64,000 nt of DNA from Paraburkholderia sp. DHOC27 (lineage in GTDB: Bacteria > Pseudomonadota > Gammaproteobacteria > Burkholderiales > Burkholderiaceae): the NCBI RefSeq assembly GCF_003429005.1, contig NZ_QVQV01000003.1:558723-622722 (forward strand), given 5' to 3'. This document shows, in pieces, positions 35,405 through 47,993 of the stretch (position 1 is its first letter; the number at the start of each line of letters is the position of its first letter). A program made the translations under genes and the position numbers. The notes beneath the pieces are model-generated. The model ran no database searches. It was not told the DNA's origin and saw only the letters and a program-made list of their open reading frames with translations.

Positions 35405-35435
35405 AAAAAATGCCCGGACAAGCCGGGCATTTTTT
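35405..35435. terminator. Bidirectional terminator between symE and gyrB
   Basis: A perfect 13-bp inverted repeat, AAAAAATGCCCGG and CCGGGCATTTTTT around a five-base loop, gives a U tract on both strands. It serves the converging symE and gyrB transcripts. Confidence 0.9.
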
Positions 35436-35513
35436 CGCTCAAAATCAATCGGATCTTCCCACCGCTCGTGTCAGTTTTGACTAGCAGCAGTAACCGACGC
35501 CATCAACAACCCA

Positions 35514-38033
<2,520 letters not shown>

Positions 38034-38044
38034 TCAAAACACCA

Positions 38045-38078
38045 TAAAAACGCCAAAGGGGCGCTGCGCCCCTTGGTG
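38045..38078 (-). terminator. Terminator after dnaN
   Basis: On the minus strand CCAAGGGGCGC pairs with GCGCCCCTTTGG, one base bulged, and is followed by CGTTTTTAT. It lies 25 bases past the dnaN stop and should limit read-through into gyrB. Confidence 0.75.
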
Positions 38079-38099
38079 TTCTTCTCGATGTTGGACGCT

Positions 38100-39203
38100 T
38101 TAGATGCGCATCGGCATCACCACGTACTTGAATTCGTCGTTCTCGGGAATCGTGATCAACGCGCTGGAGCTGGCATCACCCAGGCTCACCTGCAAGTTGT
38201 CGACCTTCAGGTTTGCCAGCACGTCGAGCAGATACGTGACGTTAAACCCGATATCGACGCTGTCGCCGGTGTACGCAATTTCCAGTTCTTCTTGCGCTTC
38301 TTCCTGGTCCGCGTTGGTGGACATGATCTTCAACTGGCCCGGCTCGATAATGCAGCGCACGCCTTTGAATTTGTCCGAGGTCAGAATGGCCGCGCGTTGC
38401 AGCGAACGCTGCAGTTCTTCGCGGCCAATCAGGAACTGGTTCTTGTGCGACTTCGGAATGACGCGCTGGAAGTCGGGGAATTTGCCTTCCACCAGCTTCG
38501 ACACCAGTTCGACCTGACCGAAGGTGAACTTCACCTGAGTCGGCGCAATGTCGATCTTCAGCGTGTCGTCGATATCTTCCAGCAGGCGCTGCAATTCCAG
38601 AATCGTCTTGCGCGGGATGATCACTTCCTGGCGCGGGAACGAACCTTCAATCTTCATGGACGAGAACGCCAGACGGTGACCGTCCGTGGCGACTGCCATC
38701 AACTGGTCGCCGTCTACCACCAGCAGCATGCCGTTCAGGTAGTAGCGAATATCCTGCTGGGCCATCGAAAAATGGACCATGCCGAGCAACTGGCGGAACG
38801 TTTTCTGGGGAACCACCAGGTTCGCGCCGAAGTCTTTAGCTTGTGCGACCGTGGGGAACTCGTCCGCGGCGAGCGTCTGCAAGGCAAAGCGGCTCTTGCC
38901 GGATTGCACGGTGAGGCGCTTGTCGTTGAGCGTCAGCGTGACCTGGCCGTCGGGCATGGCACGCAGGATGTCCAGCAGCTTACGCGCCGCTACCGTTGTC
39001 GCGACCGAATCGCTGCCCACGCCGAAATCGCCATGCGTGGTGATCTGAAGCTCGAGGTCGGTGGACAGGAACGACACGTCGGGGCCGTTCTTGGTAATCA
39101 GCAAGTTGGCGAGGATCGGCAACGTGTGGCGGCGTTCGACGATGCCGCTCACGGTTTGCAGCGGCCTAAGGAGGTTATCGCGTTCGGTCTTGACCAGTTG
39201 CAT
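38100..39203 (-). CDS. dnaN: DNA polymerase III beta sliding clamp
   Basis: A 367-residue beta clamp starting MQLVKTERDNLLRPLQ and ending in the conserved EFKYVVMPMRI. It forms the ring that tethers polymerase III to DNA and recruits Hda, MutS and others. ATG 39203 has AAGGAACTC upstream; the 15-residue extension of the open frame is not typical. It follows dnaA on the same strand. Confidence 0.97.
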   Translation of the reverse strand: MQLVKTERDNLLRPLQTVSGIVERRHTLPILANLLITKNGPDVSFLSTDLELQITTHGDFGVGSDSVATTVAARKLLDILRAMPDGQVTLTLNDKRLTVQSGKSRFALQTLAADEFPTVAQAKDFGANLVVPQKTFRQLLGMVHFSMAQQDIRYYLNGMLLVVDGDQLMAVATDGHRLAFSSMKIEGSFPRQEVIIPRKTILELQRLLEDIDDTLKIDIAPTQVKFTFGQVELVSKLVEGKFPDFQRVIPKSHKNQFLIGREELQRSLQRAAILTSDKFKGVRCIIEPGQLKIMSTNADQEEAQEELEIAYTGDSVDIGFNVTYLLDVLANLKVDNLQVSLGDASSSALITIPENDEFKYVVMPMRI

Positions 39204-39554
39204 AGAGTTCCTTCGTTGATGTGACGGCCTGCGCGCTCCGTTCGGCAAATCCTACGCGCGGGCCCCGGCCCCCCGCCGGCGCTACGCTGCGCCAGTCACG
39301 GCGTGATTTCCGCCCCAAACCGCCGGGCGGTTAAACCTGTATTGTGCCTGAAAACAGCGTCGCCCCACTAAAATGGGGGCGAGTTTGGAAATAAACAGGT
39401 CGATTTTTCCTGCTTTTTGCCCAGTTTTTAGGCAGCTGACTCGGCGCCGTGTTTCTGCCCCGCCGTTGCCTCGCCGCTACCCCGCTGTTGACGTTCCCAC
39501 ACCGCTCGAACCGCTCGGGATAAACCCTCGCTCAACCCCTCGTTTAACCCGGGG
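39204..39554 (-). other. dnaA-dnaN intergenic region
   Basis: About 350 bases without a gene. Two small palindromes are visible, AACCGC-n3-GCGGTT near 39318-39332 and TAACCC-n-GGGTTA near 39544-39556. No perfect DnaA box was found. The dnaN promoter is presumably here but no convincing -35/-10 pair was identified. Confidence 0.5.
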
Positions 39555-41171
39555 TTAGCCCTTCAAGGTCTGTTCGAGCACGTGCAGTTCATGGTTCAAC
39601 TGGGCATCCTTGCTGCGCTCGTCGGCGATCTTGCGCACGGCGTGCAGCACGGTCGTGTGATCGCGTCCTCCGAACAGCTCGCCGATCTCCGGCAAACTCT
39701 TCTGCGTCAATTCCTTGGCCAGATACATCGCAATCTGGCGCGGACGCGCAATGTTCGCCGGCCGCTTCTTCGAATACATGTCGGCGACCTTGATGCTGTA
39801 AAAGTCGGCGACGGTCTTCTGGATGTTTTCCACCGAAATCTGCCGGTTCTGCACCGTCAGCAGATCTTTCAGCGCTTCCTTTGTCAGCTCGATGGAAATC
39901 TCGCGGCCGTGGAACTTCGAATACGCGAGGATCTTGCGCAACGCGCCTTCCAGTTCACGCACGTTGGAACGCAGATGCTTCGCGACGAAGAACGCCACGT
40001 CCTCGTTCAGGCTCACGCCTTCGGATTGCGCCTTGCGCATCAAAATGGCCACACGCATTTCCAGTTCGGGCGGCTCGATGGCAACGGTGAGGCCGGAGTC
40101 GAAGCGCGAGATCAGCCGGTCGTCGATGCCCGAAATTTCCTTCGGGTACGTATCGCTCGTGATGATCACCTGCGCCTTGTTCGCCACCAGCGCTTCGAAC
40201 GCGTAGAAGAACTCTTCCTGCGTGCGCGACTTGCCAGAGAAGAACTGAATATCGTCGATCAGCAGCAGGTCGAGCGAGTGGTAATAGCGCTTGAAGTCGT
40301 CGAACGCCTTGCGCTGGTACGCCTTCACCACATCGGACACATATTGTTCCGCGTGGATGTAGCGGATACGCGCGCCGGCCTTGTCCATCAGAAGCTGATT
40401 GCCGATAGCGTGAATCAGGTGAGTCTTGCCGAGGCCCACGCCGCCATACAGAAACAGCGGGTTGTACGAGATGCCGGGGTTGTCCGCCACCTGAATCGCG
40501 GCGGCGCGCGCCAGCTGATTCGCCTTACCGGTCACGAAGTTGTCGAAGGTCAGCACGGGGTTGAGCTTCGAACGCTCGTACATGGAGTCGCTTTCGGCGT
40601 TGCCCTGCTGGGCGGCGCTCTGACCCGGCCGCCACGTACGACGTGCCGCCGCGGCTTCATTCGCGTCGAGGCTCGGCAGATCGAGATCGCCGCTGTCGTC
40701 GTTGCCATGTTGGCCGGCGTTGCCGTTGGGGTGCGCTGCGTTCGTGCCACCGCTTGTGCCGCCATTTGCACCGCTGCCCGCGCCACCATAGGCGCCATTG
40801 GTACGCCCGGCCTGGGCCGCCTGCACCGCATTGACAGCCGCATCCACGGCAGCCGTGCCGGCATTGCCGGCAAACTGCGACGGACGTTGCGGCGGCGCCG
40901 ACGCCACTGCGCCACGCATACCTGCCTTGGGATCGAGGACGAACTGCACATCCACGGGGGCGTGCCAAAAATCGCGCGCCATGTCGGAAATGCGGCCGGA
41001 AAACTGGCTTTTGACCCAGTCAAGCTTGAAGCGGTTGGGCGCAGCGATGCTCAACGTGTTCGCTGCTGCATCGAACGCAACCGGGGCCAACGGTTTGATC
41101 CACGTCACGTACTGCTGGGGCGTCAGTTCACGCTCCAGCAGTGCAGAACAGTGTTGCCAGAAATCGTTCAT
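39555..41171 (-). CDS. dnaA: Chromosomal replication initiator DnaA
   Basis: A 538-residue DnaA. Domain I starts [16 protein letters not shown]. Domain II (about 85-200) is an unusually long low-complexity linker rich in Gly, Asn and Ala. The AAA+ domain has Walker A GGVGLGKT (243-250) and LLIDDIQFF. Domain IV ends with the box-binding [11 protein letters not shown]. It opens oriC and loads the helicase. ATG 41171 gives the standard N-terminus. It is divergent from rpmH across the presumed origin. Confidence 0.97.
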   Translation of the reverse strand: MNDFWQHCSALLERELTPQQYVTWIKPLAPVAFDAAANTLSIAAPNRFKLDWVKSQFSGRISDMARDFWHAPVDVQFVLDPKAGMRGAVASAPPQRPSQFAGNAGTAAVDAAVNAVQAAQAGRTNGAYGGAGSGANGGTSGGTNAAHPNGNAGQHGNDDSGDLDLPSLDANEAAAARRTWRPGQSAAQQGNAESDSMYERSKLNPVLTFDNFVTGKANQLARAAAIQVADNPGISYNPLFLYGGVGLGKTHLIHAIGNQLLMDKAGARIRYIHAEQYVSDVVKAYQRKAFDDFKRYYHSLDLLLIDDIQFFSGKSRTQEEFFYAFEALVANKAQVIITSDTYPKEISGIDDRLISRFDSGLTVAIEPPELEMRVAILMRKAQSEGVSLNEDVAFFVAKHLRSNVRELEGALRKILAYSKFHGREISIELTKEALKDLLTVQNRQISVENIQKTVADFYSIKVADMYSKKRPANIARPRQIAMYLAKELTQKSLPEIGELFGGRDHTTVLHAVRKIADERSKDAQLNHELHVLEQTLKG

Positions 41172-41551
41172 CGAGTTGCTATCGTTATGTGCACGACGGC
41201 CCGCCGCCGCCCCTGTTGCACTTATGCAACAAGGCCCTGAGCGGCCGTGCGGGACTGCTCCAGGCGCTTGCCCCACAAGGGATTGCGGGCCGAGCGAGCC
41301 GGAGCGGCGTGCAGGATTTTTGGGAAGTAGGACGAGATTCTAACGCCAAAACAATCGGGAAAGGGAGTTATCCACAGGGCCGGATCAATCATCCGGCGAC
41401 GTCCCAGCCTGTGGAATACCGGCCTAAAGTATTGACGACCAAGAGAAAACCAGTTTAAATAGCGGGTTCCGCGAAAACCAATCTTTGAACCACCGGCCAT
41501 TGCACTTTCCGCGATGCTCGCGCGGTTAATTCTCTGCCAAGTGAGAGCAAC
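41172..41551. other. Presumed replication origin (oriC) and dnaA/rpmH control region
   Basis: The 380-base gap between dnaA and rpmH is the usual place of oriC in this group. It holds one perfect DnaA box TTATCCACA (41368-41376) and a weaker reversed match TGTGGAATA (41410-41418). An AT-richer stretch follows toward rpmH. The small number of strong boxes means the origin call rests mainly on gene order. Confidence 0.6.
41432..41460 (+). promoter_or_regulatory. rpmH promoter
   Basis: TTGACG (41432-41437), a 17-base spacer and TTAAAT (41455-41460) form a good sigma-70 promoter 92 bases before rpmH. It lies 56 bases past the DnaA box, so DnaA binding could affect it. Confidence 0.7.
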
Positions 41552-41686
41552 ATGAAACGTACTTACCAACCTTCCGTTACCCGTCGCAAGCGTACCCACG
41601 GCTTCCGCGTTCGCATGAAGACCGCTGGCGGCCGCAAGGTCATCAACGCACGTCGCGCGAAGGGCCGCAAGCGCCTCGCCATCTAA
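41552..41686 (+). CDS. rpmH: 50S ribosomal protein L34
   Basis: The 44-residue L34: [18 protein letters not shown] at the start and AKGRKRLAI at the end, identical in layout to other proteobacteria. It is a basic protein of the large ribosomal subunit. It is followed 14 bases later by rnpA, its usual operon partner. Confidence 0.97.
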
Positions 41687-41700
41687 GGCTGGCGAGCGGA

Positions 41701-42201
41701 TTGCGCGCTCCGTCTGTGCAACGCGAAGACCGCGGTAGTGCGGGAACGGCTGGAGCAGCGCAGCAACAGGGCTCGGTTCCGTTGCGAGCGCAAGCCGCCT
41801 TCCCCAAAGCCGCAAGGCTGCTAAAAACGGATGAATTCTCATCCGTTTTTCGTTTGCGCCCGTGGCGCCGCACCGCGCACTTCGTTGTATATGCCCGCCC
41901 CACCGGCAAGGACGCACGTCTTGGTCTCGTGATCGGCAAGAAGTATGCACCGCGTGCGGTCACGCGTAATCTGGTACGTCGGCTCGCGCGTGAAGCCTTC
42001 CGGCTGCGCCGCGCGGATTTTGGCGGTTGGGATGTGCTGCTGCGTCTGCATACGCGCTTCGACAAGAAGGCTATGCCGGGCGCCTCGTCGCCGCCGTTAA
42101 AGGCGCTGTGCCGTAGCGAGATAGAGGCGCTGCTCGACAAGGCAGCGCGCGAAATTGCCCGTCGTGAGGCGCCTTCCGCGGAGGCACCGGCGGCGCAATG
42201 A
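41701..42201 (+). CDS. rnpA: Ribonuclease P protein component
   Basis: The protein cofactor of RNase P, needed for tRNA 5' processing. The conserved core [15 protein letters not shown] and the RNR-type helix ([16 protein letters not shown]) are present. The N-terminus is uncertain: TTG 41701 gives 166 residues, whereas relatives usually begin just before [10 protein letters not shown], so TTG 41782 (about 139 residues) is a fair alternative. It lies between rpmH and yidD. Confidence 0.93.
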   Translation: MRAPSVQREDRGSAGTAGAAQQQGSVPLRAQAAFPKAARLLKTDEFSSVFRLRPWRRTAHFVVYARPTGKDARLGLVIGKKYAPRAVTRNLVRRLAREAFRLRRADFGGWDVLLRLHTRFDKKAMPGASSPPLKALCRSEIEALLDKAAREIARREAPSAEAPAAQ

Positions 42202-42298
42202 CGCAGTGGGAGACGCTCATGCAACAGGTTCGACTGTTTGACTGCGTGAGTGTCGTCCGATGTTCCTCCTTGCGCGGCGTCAGTCGGCCGCATTAGTC

Positions 42299-42529
42299 AT
42301 GCAAACGGTACTTTTCGCTTTATTGCGTTTCTACAAGGTTGCCGTGAGCCCACTGCTCGGCAGCCGGTGCCGTTTTTACCCTTCCTGCTCTGATTACGCG
42401 CGCGAAGCAATCCAGTATCATGGCGCCGCGCGCGGTAGTTACCTCGCCGTCAGGCGCTTGTGCCGCTGTCACCCGTTTTCGGCGGGCGGCATCGATCTTG
42501 TCCCGCCTCCCACTTCTGAAAAGCGCTGA
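42299..42529 (+). CDS. yidD: Membrane protein insertion efficiency factor YidD
   Basis: A 76-residue protein with an amphipathic start ([18 protein letters not shown]) and the conserved cysteine-rich core [15 protein letters not shown], then [15 protein letters not shown]. It assists YidC-dependent membrane insertion. ATG 42299 matches the usual length; ATG 42260 would add 13 residues. It sits between rnpA and yidC as in most proteobacteria. Confidence 0.93.
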   Translation: MQTVLFALLRFYKVAVSPLLGSRCRFYPSCSDYAREAIQYHGAARGSYLAVRRLCRCHPFSAGGIDLVPPPTSEKR

Positions 42530-42559
42530 CGCGCCGTTCCATCGACACTGAGACAACGC

Positions 42560-44221
42560 ATGGATATCAAACGCACCGTCCTATGGGTCATCTTCTTCAT
42601 GTCAGCGGTCATGCTGTTCGACAACTGGCAGCGCGACCACGGACGCCCGTCGATGTTCTTCCCGAGCGCCACGCCCACGCAAACCACGGGCAGCGCAGCA
42701 CCGGGAACGACCACGCCGGAAACCCAGCCTGCTGACCTGCCGGCCACCAACGCTTCGCCTGCCGGCAACGCACCGCCCGCCGCGCAAGCGCAGTTGATCC
42801 CGTTCAGCACCGACGTCTACAGCGGTGAAATCGACACGCGCGGCGGTACGCTGTCGAAGCTGTCGCTCATCAACAAGGGCAACGGCAAGCAGCCGGATCT
42901 GGTCATCACCCTGTTCGACCACACCGCCGATCACACGTATCTGGCGCGTACGGGTCTGCTGGGCGGCGACTTCCCGAACCACACGGACATCTACACGCCG
43001 GTGCCGAACCAGCCGCACGATCTGACGGGCGACGCCAAGTCGTTCTCGCTCAGCTTCGAGTCGCCGGTCAAGGGTGGCGTGAAGGTTATCAAGACGTACA
43101 CGTTCACACGTGGCAGCTATGTGATCGGTGTGAGCACGAAGATCGACAACGTCGGCTCCACGCCGGTGACGCCGACCGTCTACATGGAACTCGTGCGTGA
43201 CAGCCAGCCGGTGGAAACGCCGCGCTTCTCGCACACCTTCATCGGACCGGCCGTCTACACCGACCAGCATCACTTCCAGAAGATGACGTTTAGCGACGTC
43301 GACAAGAACAAGCAGGACTATGCGACCACGGCCGACAACGGCTGGATCGCCATGGTCCAGCACTACTTCGCGACGGCGTGGATTCCGCAGCAAGGCGTCA
43401 AGCGCGATATCTATGTCGAGAAGATCGATCCGGCGCTGTATCGCGTCGGCGTGAAGGAAGCGGTGCCGACCATCGCGCCGGGCCAATCGGCTGATGTGAC
43501 CGCGCGTCTGTTTGCCGGTCCCGAAGAAGAGCGCATGCTCGAGGGCATCGCACCGGGTCTGGAACTGGTGAAGGATTATGGCTGGGTGACGATCATCGCC
43601 AAGCCGCTGTTCTGGCTGCTCGACAAGATTCACAGCTACGTGGGCAACTGGGGCTGGTCGATCGTGCTGCTGACGCTGCTGATCAAGGCCGTGTTCTTCC
43701 CGCTGTCGGCCGCGAGCTACAAGTCGATGGCGCGCATGAAGGCCATCACGCCGCGTATGCAGGCATTGCGTGAACGCTTCAAGGGCGATCCGCAGAAGAT
43801 GAACGCCGCGCTCATGGAGTTGTACAAGACCGAGAAGGTGAATCCGTTCGGCGGCTGTCTGCCGGTCGTGATCCAGATTCCGGTGTTCATCTCGCTGTAC
43901 TGGGTGCTGCTGTCGTCGGTCGAAATGCGCGGCGCGCCGTGGATTCTCTGGATTCACGATCTGTCGCAGCAAGACCCGTATTTCATCCTGCCGGTGCTGA
44001 TGGCGGTCTCGATGTTCCTGCAGACGCGCCTGAACCCCACGCCGCCGGACCCGGTTCAAGCCAAGATGATGATGTTCATGCCCATCGCGTTCTCGGTCAT
44101 GTTCTTCTTCTTCCCGGCCGGTCTGGTGCTGTACTACGTGGTGAACAACGTGCTGTCGATCGCCCAGCAGTACTACATCACGCGCATGATGGGCAAACCG
44201 AAGGCCAAAGCGACGGCGTAA
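42560..44221 (+). CDS. yidC: Membrane protein insertase YidC
   Basis: A 553-residue YidC. An N-terminal helix ([20 protein letters not shown]) is followed by a Pro/Ala-rich linker and the large periplasmic domain to about residue 340. The C-terminal core has the conserved helices ([59 protein letters not shown]). It inserts and folds inner-membrane proteins alone or with Sec. It closes the rpmH-rnpA-yidD-yidC run and is followed by a strong terminator. Confidence 0.97.
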   Translation: MDIKRTVLWVIFFMSAVMLFDNWQRDHGRPSMFFPSATPTQTTGSAAPGTTTPETQPADLPATNASPAGNAPPAAQAQLIPFSTDVYSGEIDTRGGTLSKLSLINKGNGKQPDLVITLFDHTADHTYLARTGLLGGDFPNHTDIYTPVPNQPHDLTGDAKSFSLSFESPVKGGVKVIKTYTFTRGSYVIGVSTKIDNVGSTPVTPTVYMELVRDSQPVETPRFSHTFIGPAVYTDQHHFQKMTFSDVDKNKQDYATTADNGWIAMVQHYFATAWIPQQGVKRDIYVEKIDPALYRVGVKEAVPTIAPGQSADVTARLFAGPEEERMLEGIAPGLELVKDYGWVTIIAKPLFWLLDKIHSYVGNWGWSIVLLTLLIKAVFFPLSAASYKSMARMKAITPRMQALRERFKGDPQKMNAALMELYKTEKVNPFGGCLPVVIQIPVFISLYWVLLSSVEMRGAPWILWIHDLSQQDPYFILPVLMAVSMFLQTRLNPTPPDPVQAKMMMFMPIAFSVMFFFFPAGLVLYYVVNNVLSIAQQYYITRMMGKPKAKATA

Positions 44222-44298
44222 TAGCTGCCCGCATGTGACTGGGCAAAGGGGCGAACGCGCTGCGCGATTTGCCTCCCCAGAAAGCAGCAACGGATGCA

Positions 44299-44335
44299 AA
44301 AAAGGCCACCTGGTTCGAGACCAGGTGGCCTTTTT
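44299..44335. terminator. Bidirectional terminator after yidC
   Basis: A perfect 16-bp inverted repeat, AAAAAGGCCACCTGGT and its complement around a five-base loop. It serves yidC and the converging HTH gene. Confidence 0.93.
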
Positions 44336-44362
44336 ATTTGGCCTGCCGTTACACGGCGAATT

Positions 44363-44767
44363 TCACTTTTTGCCGACGTGGTAGTACATCTCGACCAGTT
44401 CTTCGACCACGTCGCGAAACTTCGGCTCCATGCCGCCAATCTTGGAGGCAAGCTCGATCAACTCGGGCGTCGGTTCCGGGTATTTCTCACCGGGTCCCAA
44501 ACCCTTCGCCCTCGTATCGGGTGGCGGTCCGTAGTGCAACCAGTGCAGCGGTACATTCAGCCAATCGGCCAGCACCTGCAATTTGTCCGGTGTGGGAATA
44601 GTCCGTCCCGATAGCCACTTGTGAACGGTCTGCGCCGTAACCGGCGGTTCGTCCGGGCGCAGATCGTTAAACGCACTGGCGAGTTGGGTTGCGCCCTTGA
44701 CGTTTTTCCGGGCGATCTCGGTTTCCAGCCTTTTGGAAAAGGCTTTCTTTTCTTGAGAGGTAGGCAT
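44363..44767 (-). CDS. HTH transcriptional regulator
   Basis: A 134-residue protein with an N-terminal helix-turn-helix (ATQLASAFNDL, then PVTAQTVHKWLSGRTIPTPD and LQVLADWLNVPLHWLHYG). A C-terminal helical tail (LIELASKIGGMEPKFRDVV) follows. Such short CI-like regulators are conserved near mnmE in Burkholderiaceae. Palindromes in the gap upstream may be its operator. Confidence 0.8.
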   Translation of the reverse strand: MPTSQEKKAFSKRLETEIARKNVKGATQLASAFNDLRPDEPPVTAQTVHKWLSGRTIPTPDKLQVLADWLNVPLHWLHYGPPPDTRAKGLGPGEKYPEPTPELIELASKIGGMEPKFRDVVEELVEMYYHVGKK

Positions 44768-45117
44768 AGGCCGAATTGTGCAACCACTGCCAACAATTTT
44801 GCGACAACTAGTTAGGCGATATTCTTACCTAGATAGGTTATTTTTAGCTTGAAATGACCGCCGGATAATGCGCGCCACGGTTTTGTGAAATTAGGTTGAG
44901 GCGCGGTCAGATTGACTTGCAGCCGGTTTGACGCGCGCTCGTCAATCTCAAAAGTAGCTTAGGATTTATCTTAGCGTGTACAAGATATTTCTTATTTGTC
45001 TGATGTGAACGATCTGCGCGCTCGTTGTTGTTGGCCGAAAGCGACGCCAGGCGCACGCGCTACAATGCCTCGCGCCTCCCGGCGCTCCATCCCCTCTGCT
45101 TTTTTGCTGATCACCTC
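44768..45117. promoter_or_regulatory. Control region between the HTH gene and mnmE
   Basis: Contains two dyads: ACCTA-GA-TAGGT (44827-44838) close to the HTH gene, and TTGACG-n6-CGTCAA (44928-44945). The first is a good candidate operator for the HTH protein; a nearby TTAGG half-site (about 44811-44815) could be a second. The region is more AT-rich than its surroundings. Confidence 0.45.
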
Positions 45118-46518
45118 ATGCTCGCCACCGATTCCGATCCCATTGTTGCCATTGCCACCGCACCCGGCCGTGGAGGCATCGGCGTCGTGCGCATCTCCTT
45201 TGGACGCGCGGGCGGCACGGCCGCAGAGCCCTTGATGCAGGCCCTCACGGGCCAGGTGCTGGCAGCGCGTCATGCTAGTTACGTGCCCTTCCTCGACGCC
45301 GAGGGGAACGCGCTCGACCGCGGCATCGCGCTGTACTTTCCCGCGCCCCACTCTTACACCGGCGAGCACGTGCTCGAGTTGCAGGGGCATGGCGGTCCGA
45401 TCGTGCTGCAACTGGTGCTGCAACGTTGCATTGATGCGGGCCGCACGATCGGCTTGCGCCTCGCCGAACCCGGCGAGTTCACGCGCCGCTCGTTCCTCAA
45501 CGACAAGCTCGACCTGGCGCAGGCCGAAGCCGTCGCCGATCTGATCGAGGCGAGTACCGAAGCGGCGGCGCGATCGGCGGGACGCTCGCTGGAAGGCGCG
45601 TTCTCGCGTGACATCCACGCCATGGTGGAAAACGTCGTCACGCTGCGGATGCTGGTCGAAGCGACGCTCGACTTTCCAGAAGAGGAAATCGACTTCCTCG
45701 AAGCCGCGGATGCGCGCGGCAAGCTCACGCGTATTCGCGAGCAGCTCGCGCACGTGCTCGATGAGGCGCGTCAGGGCGCGTTGCTGCGCGAGGGCCTTTC
45801 GGTAGTGCTGGCCGGACAACCGAATGTCGGCAAGTCGTCGTTGCTCAACGCGCTCGCCGGGGCGGAACTCGCCATCGTCACGCCCATCGCGGGAACGACG
45901 CGGGACAAGGTCGCGCAGACTATCCAGATCGAAGGCATTCCGCTGCATGTGATCGACACCGCCGGCCTGCGCGAGACGGAAGACGAAGTCGAGAAAATCG
46001 GCATTGCCCGCACATGGAGCGAGATCGAACGGGCTGACGTCGTGCTGCATCTGCTCGACGCCCGCACCGGCATGAACGACGAAGACGTCACGATCGCCGC
46101 ACGCTTTCCGGCCGGCGTTCCGGTGCTGCGCGTGCTGAACAAGACCGACCTCACAGGCATGGCTGCGGCCGTGAATACACTGGATGACGCTGCGGGCGAC
46201 GATCTGCGCGAGGTGCGCCTGTCCGCGAAACAGGGGGACGGCATCGCGCTGCTGCGAGCGGAGTTGTTGCGCATTGCTGGCTGGCAGGCGGGCGCGGAAA
46301 GCGTGTACCTCGCGCGCGAGCGGCATTTGATCGCGTTGCGCGCGGCCCAGGAGCACCTCGCGATCGCCGCACAGCAGGCGGACCAGAACGCTCAGGCGTT
46401 GGATCTGTTCGCCGAGGAACTGCGGCTCGCTCAGGAGCAACTGAACTCGATCACTGGCGAATTCACTTCGGACGACCTGCTTGGAGTGATTTTCAGTCGT
46501 TTTTGTATTGGAAAGTAG
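45118..46518 (+). CDS. mnmE: tRNA modification GTPase MnmE (TrmE)
   Basis: A 466-residue GTPase that with MnmG modifies the wobble uridine of several tRNAs. The N-terminal folate-binding domain starts [19 protein letters not shown]. The G domain has GQPNVGKSS (233-241), [16 protein letters not shown] and NKTDL. The C-terminus ends FCIGK with the catalytic cysteine C463. ATG 45118 matches the family; the frame is open upstream. The gene is intact although an integrase lies directly after it. Confidence 0.97.
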   Translation: MLATDSDPIVAIATAPGRGGIGVVRISFGRAGGTAAEPLMQALTGQVLAARHASYVPFLDAEGNALDRGIALYFPAPHSYTGEHVLELQGHGGPIVLQLVLQRCIDAGRTIGLRLAEPGEFTRRSFLNDKLDLAQAEAVADLIEASTEAAARSAGRSLEGAFSRDIHAMVENVVTLRMLVEATLDFPEEEIDFLEAADARGKLTRIREQLAHVLDEARQGALLREGLSVVLAGQPNVGKSSLLNALAGAELAIVTPIAGTTRDKVAQTIQIEGIPLHVIDTAGLRETEDEVEKIGIARTWSEIERADVVLHLLDARTGMNDEDVTIAARFPAGVPVLRVLNKTDLTGMAAAVNTLDDAAGDDLREVRLSAKQGDGIALLRAELLRIAGWQAGAESVYLARERHLIALRAAQEHLAIAAQQADQNAQALDLFAEELRLAQEQLNSITGEFTSDDLLGVIFSRFCIGK

Positions 46519-46620
46519 AGCGGCGCTGTTGCCCGCCCGGATGAATCCAGTCTAAGCCTTTAGTTAAGGCATAAACCCGCTTGGCACCCTAGACTAAGCA
46601 AACAAAAAATCTACGATTTG

Positions 46621-46630
46621 TTGGTACACA
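46621..46630 (+). repeat. TTGGTACACA repeat, copy 1
   Basis: First of three copies around the integrase gene. It forms an inverted pair with 46660-46669 and a direct pair with 47984-47993. Likely integrase arm sites or attachment-site cores. Confidence 0.5.
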
Positions 46631-46659
46631 AAAGCGCACTCTTCTGAATTATGATGCCG

Positions 46660-46669
46660 TGTGTACCAA
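46660..46669 (-). repeat. TTGGTACACA repeat, inverted copy
   Basis: TGTGTACCAA is the exact reverse complement of copy 1, 29 bases away, and overlaps a possible GTG start (46659) of the integrase. Could serve autoregulation by the integrase. Confidence 0.5.
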
Positions 46670-46685
46670 AAAATGCCATGAACGC

Positions 46686-47888
46686 ATGCCCAAGACCGCC
46701 ACGCCTCTCAGCGAAACACAGATCCGCGCCATGCAGCCTCGCGAGACCCGATACAGCGTCGCGGACGGCAATGGTCTGATCCTCGAAGTCATGCCGTCCG
46801 GCACGAAAGTCTGGCGGTTTCGCTATACGCTCGATGGCAAGCGGCAACCGCTCGCGACCATCGGTGACTATCGCAAGATCTCGCTGCGGGTCGCACGCGA
46901 GCGAGCGCGCAAATACGCCGGCATGGTGGCGACCGGCACGTCTCCTGCGGCGACTGCGCGGCGCGACCGGGGAGCGGAAAAGCGCATTGAACTGTTGCGC
47001 GACGCGGCTGAGCTTTATATGGCCACGGCAATGAGCGCGAAGTCCGAGGAATATCAGCGCACGACGCGGCGGGCGCTCGACAAGGACGTGCTGAAGGCCG
47101 TCGGCGGTAAGCCCATCGGCGCCGTCACCAGCGAGGACATCGCCGCGATATGCGAACGCATCAAGAAACGCGGCTCGCCAAAGATGGCGCTGCATACCCG
47201 TAACGTGGTGAAGCGTCTCTACGAATTTCTGATTGCGCGGCAACTCGCCACCAGTAATCCCGCGCTGGCCGTGCCGGCGCGCTTCCTCGCCACACCGGAG
47301 AGTCGCATTCGCGTGCTGAGCGGTGACGAGATCGGCCGCATGCTGCGTGCCGTTGATGCCTCGAGCATTCGACGGCCGTTGAAACTGGCATTGCATCTGC
47401 TCGTTCTGACCACGGTGCGCAAGTCCGAGCTAATCGAAGCGACGTGGGCCGAGTTCGATCTGAACGCCGGTCTATGGCGAATTCCGGCTGCCCGCGTCAA
47501 AGAGGGGCGCGAGTACTGCATCTATCTCCCGCATCAGGCCGTGACGATGCTACGCGAACTGCGTGAGACGAAGACTCGCCGGCAATACGTGTTTCCAACG
47601 GTTCGTGGCGACCAGGACCAGCCAATCGCCAAAAGCACCTTGAACCAGGCGGTCAAGGCGCTTGGACTCGATGTCGAACACTTTGTGTTGCACGACTTCC
47701 GGCGTTCGGCGGCGTCGCATTTGCGCGAGCTGGGCCAGCCGGATGGGGCAATCGAAAAGGCGCTCGCGCGTTCTGATGCTGCAACCGATCCTGCCACGCA
47801 AAACAACCTGGCGGATCAGGCACGTGAGGCGTTGCAGCAGTGGGCGGATTTTGTTGACGCGCAGATCGCCGGAGGCGAACGCCGTTAA
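46686..47888 (+). CDS. P4-type tyrosine integrase lacking its catalytic tyrosine
   Basis: A 400-residue phage integrase of the P4 type: N-terminal DUF4102-like domain (MQPRETRYSVADGNGLILEV), a core-binding domain, then a catalytic domain. The first Arg is R245 in TTVRKSE and the HxxR motif is H336-D-F-R339. The second His site reads ALAR (R362 instead of H), and the tyrosine site reads PATQNN (Q372 instead of Y). It therefore appears unable to cut DNA. ATG 46686 begins at MPKTATPLSE; GTG 46659 is the alternative. It sits directly after mnmE and probably marks an old insertion. Confidence 0.8.
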   Translation: MPKTATPLSETQIRAMQPRETRYSVADGNGLILEVMPSGTKVWRFRYTLDGKRQPLATIGDYRKISLRVARERARKYAGMVATGTSPAATARRDRGAEKRIELLRDAAELYMATAMSAKSEEYQRTTRRALDKDVLKAVGGKPIGAVTSEDIAAICERIKKRGSPKMALHTRNVVKRLYEFLIARQLATSNPALAVPARFLATPESRIRVLSGDEIGRMLRAVDASSIRRPLKLALHLLVLTTVRKSELIEATWAEFDLNAGLWRIPAARVKEGREYCIYLPHQAVTMLRELRETKTRRQYVFPTVRGDQDQPIAKSTLNQAVKALGLDVEHFVLHDFRRSAASHLRELGQPDGAIEKALARSDAATDPATQNNLADQAREALQQWADFVDAQIAGGERR

Positions 47889-47983
47889 GTGGAAGCTAAC
47901 GCGGGGCGAAGTGCAGAGGGGAAAACAAAGCGCCGCTCATTCACACGAGCGAAGACGTCGCGACCCGAGCAAAAGCGACGTTT

Positions 47984-47993
47984 TTGGTACACA
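47984..47993 (+). repeat. TTGGTACACA repeat, downstream direct copy
   Basis: Exact copy of 46621-46630, 1.36 kb downstream and about 95 bases past the integrase stop. The preceding bases also match loosely (CGATTTG against CGTTT). Fits an attachment-site pair around a minimal element, but the match is short. Confidence 0.4.

Noticed and set aside
39582..41240. 552-codon plus-strand open frame
   Set aside because: Antisense to dnaA with shadow-type composition.
42602..44299. 565-codon minus-strand open frame
   Set aside because: Antisense to yidC, Arg/His-rich, no motif.
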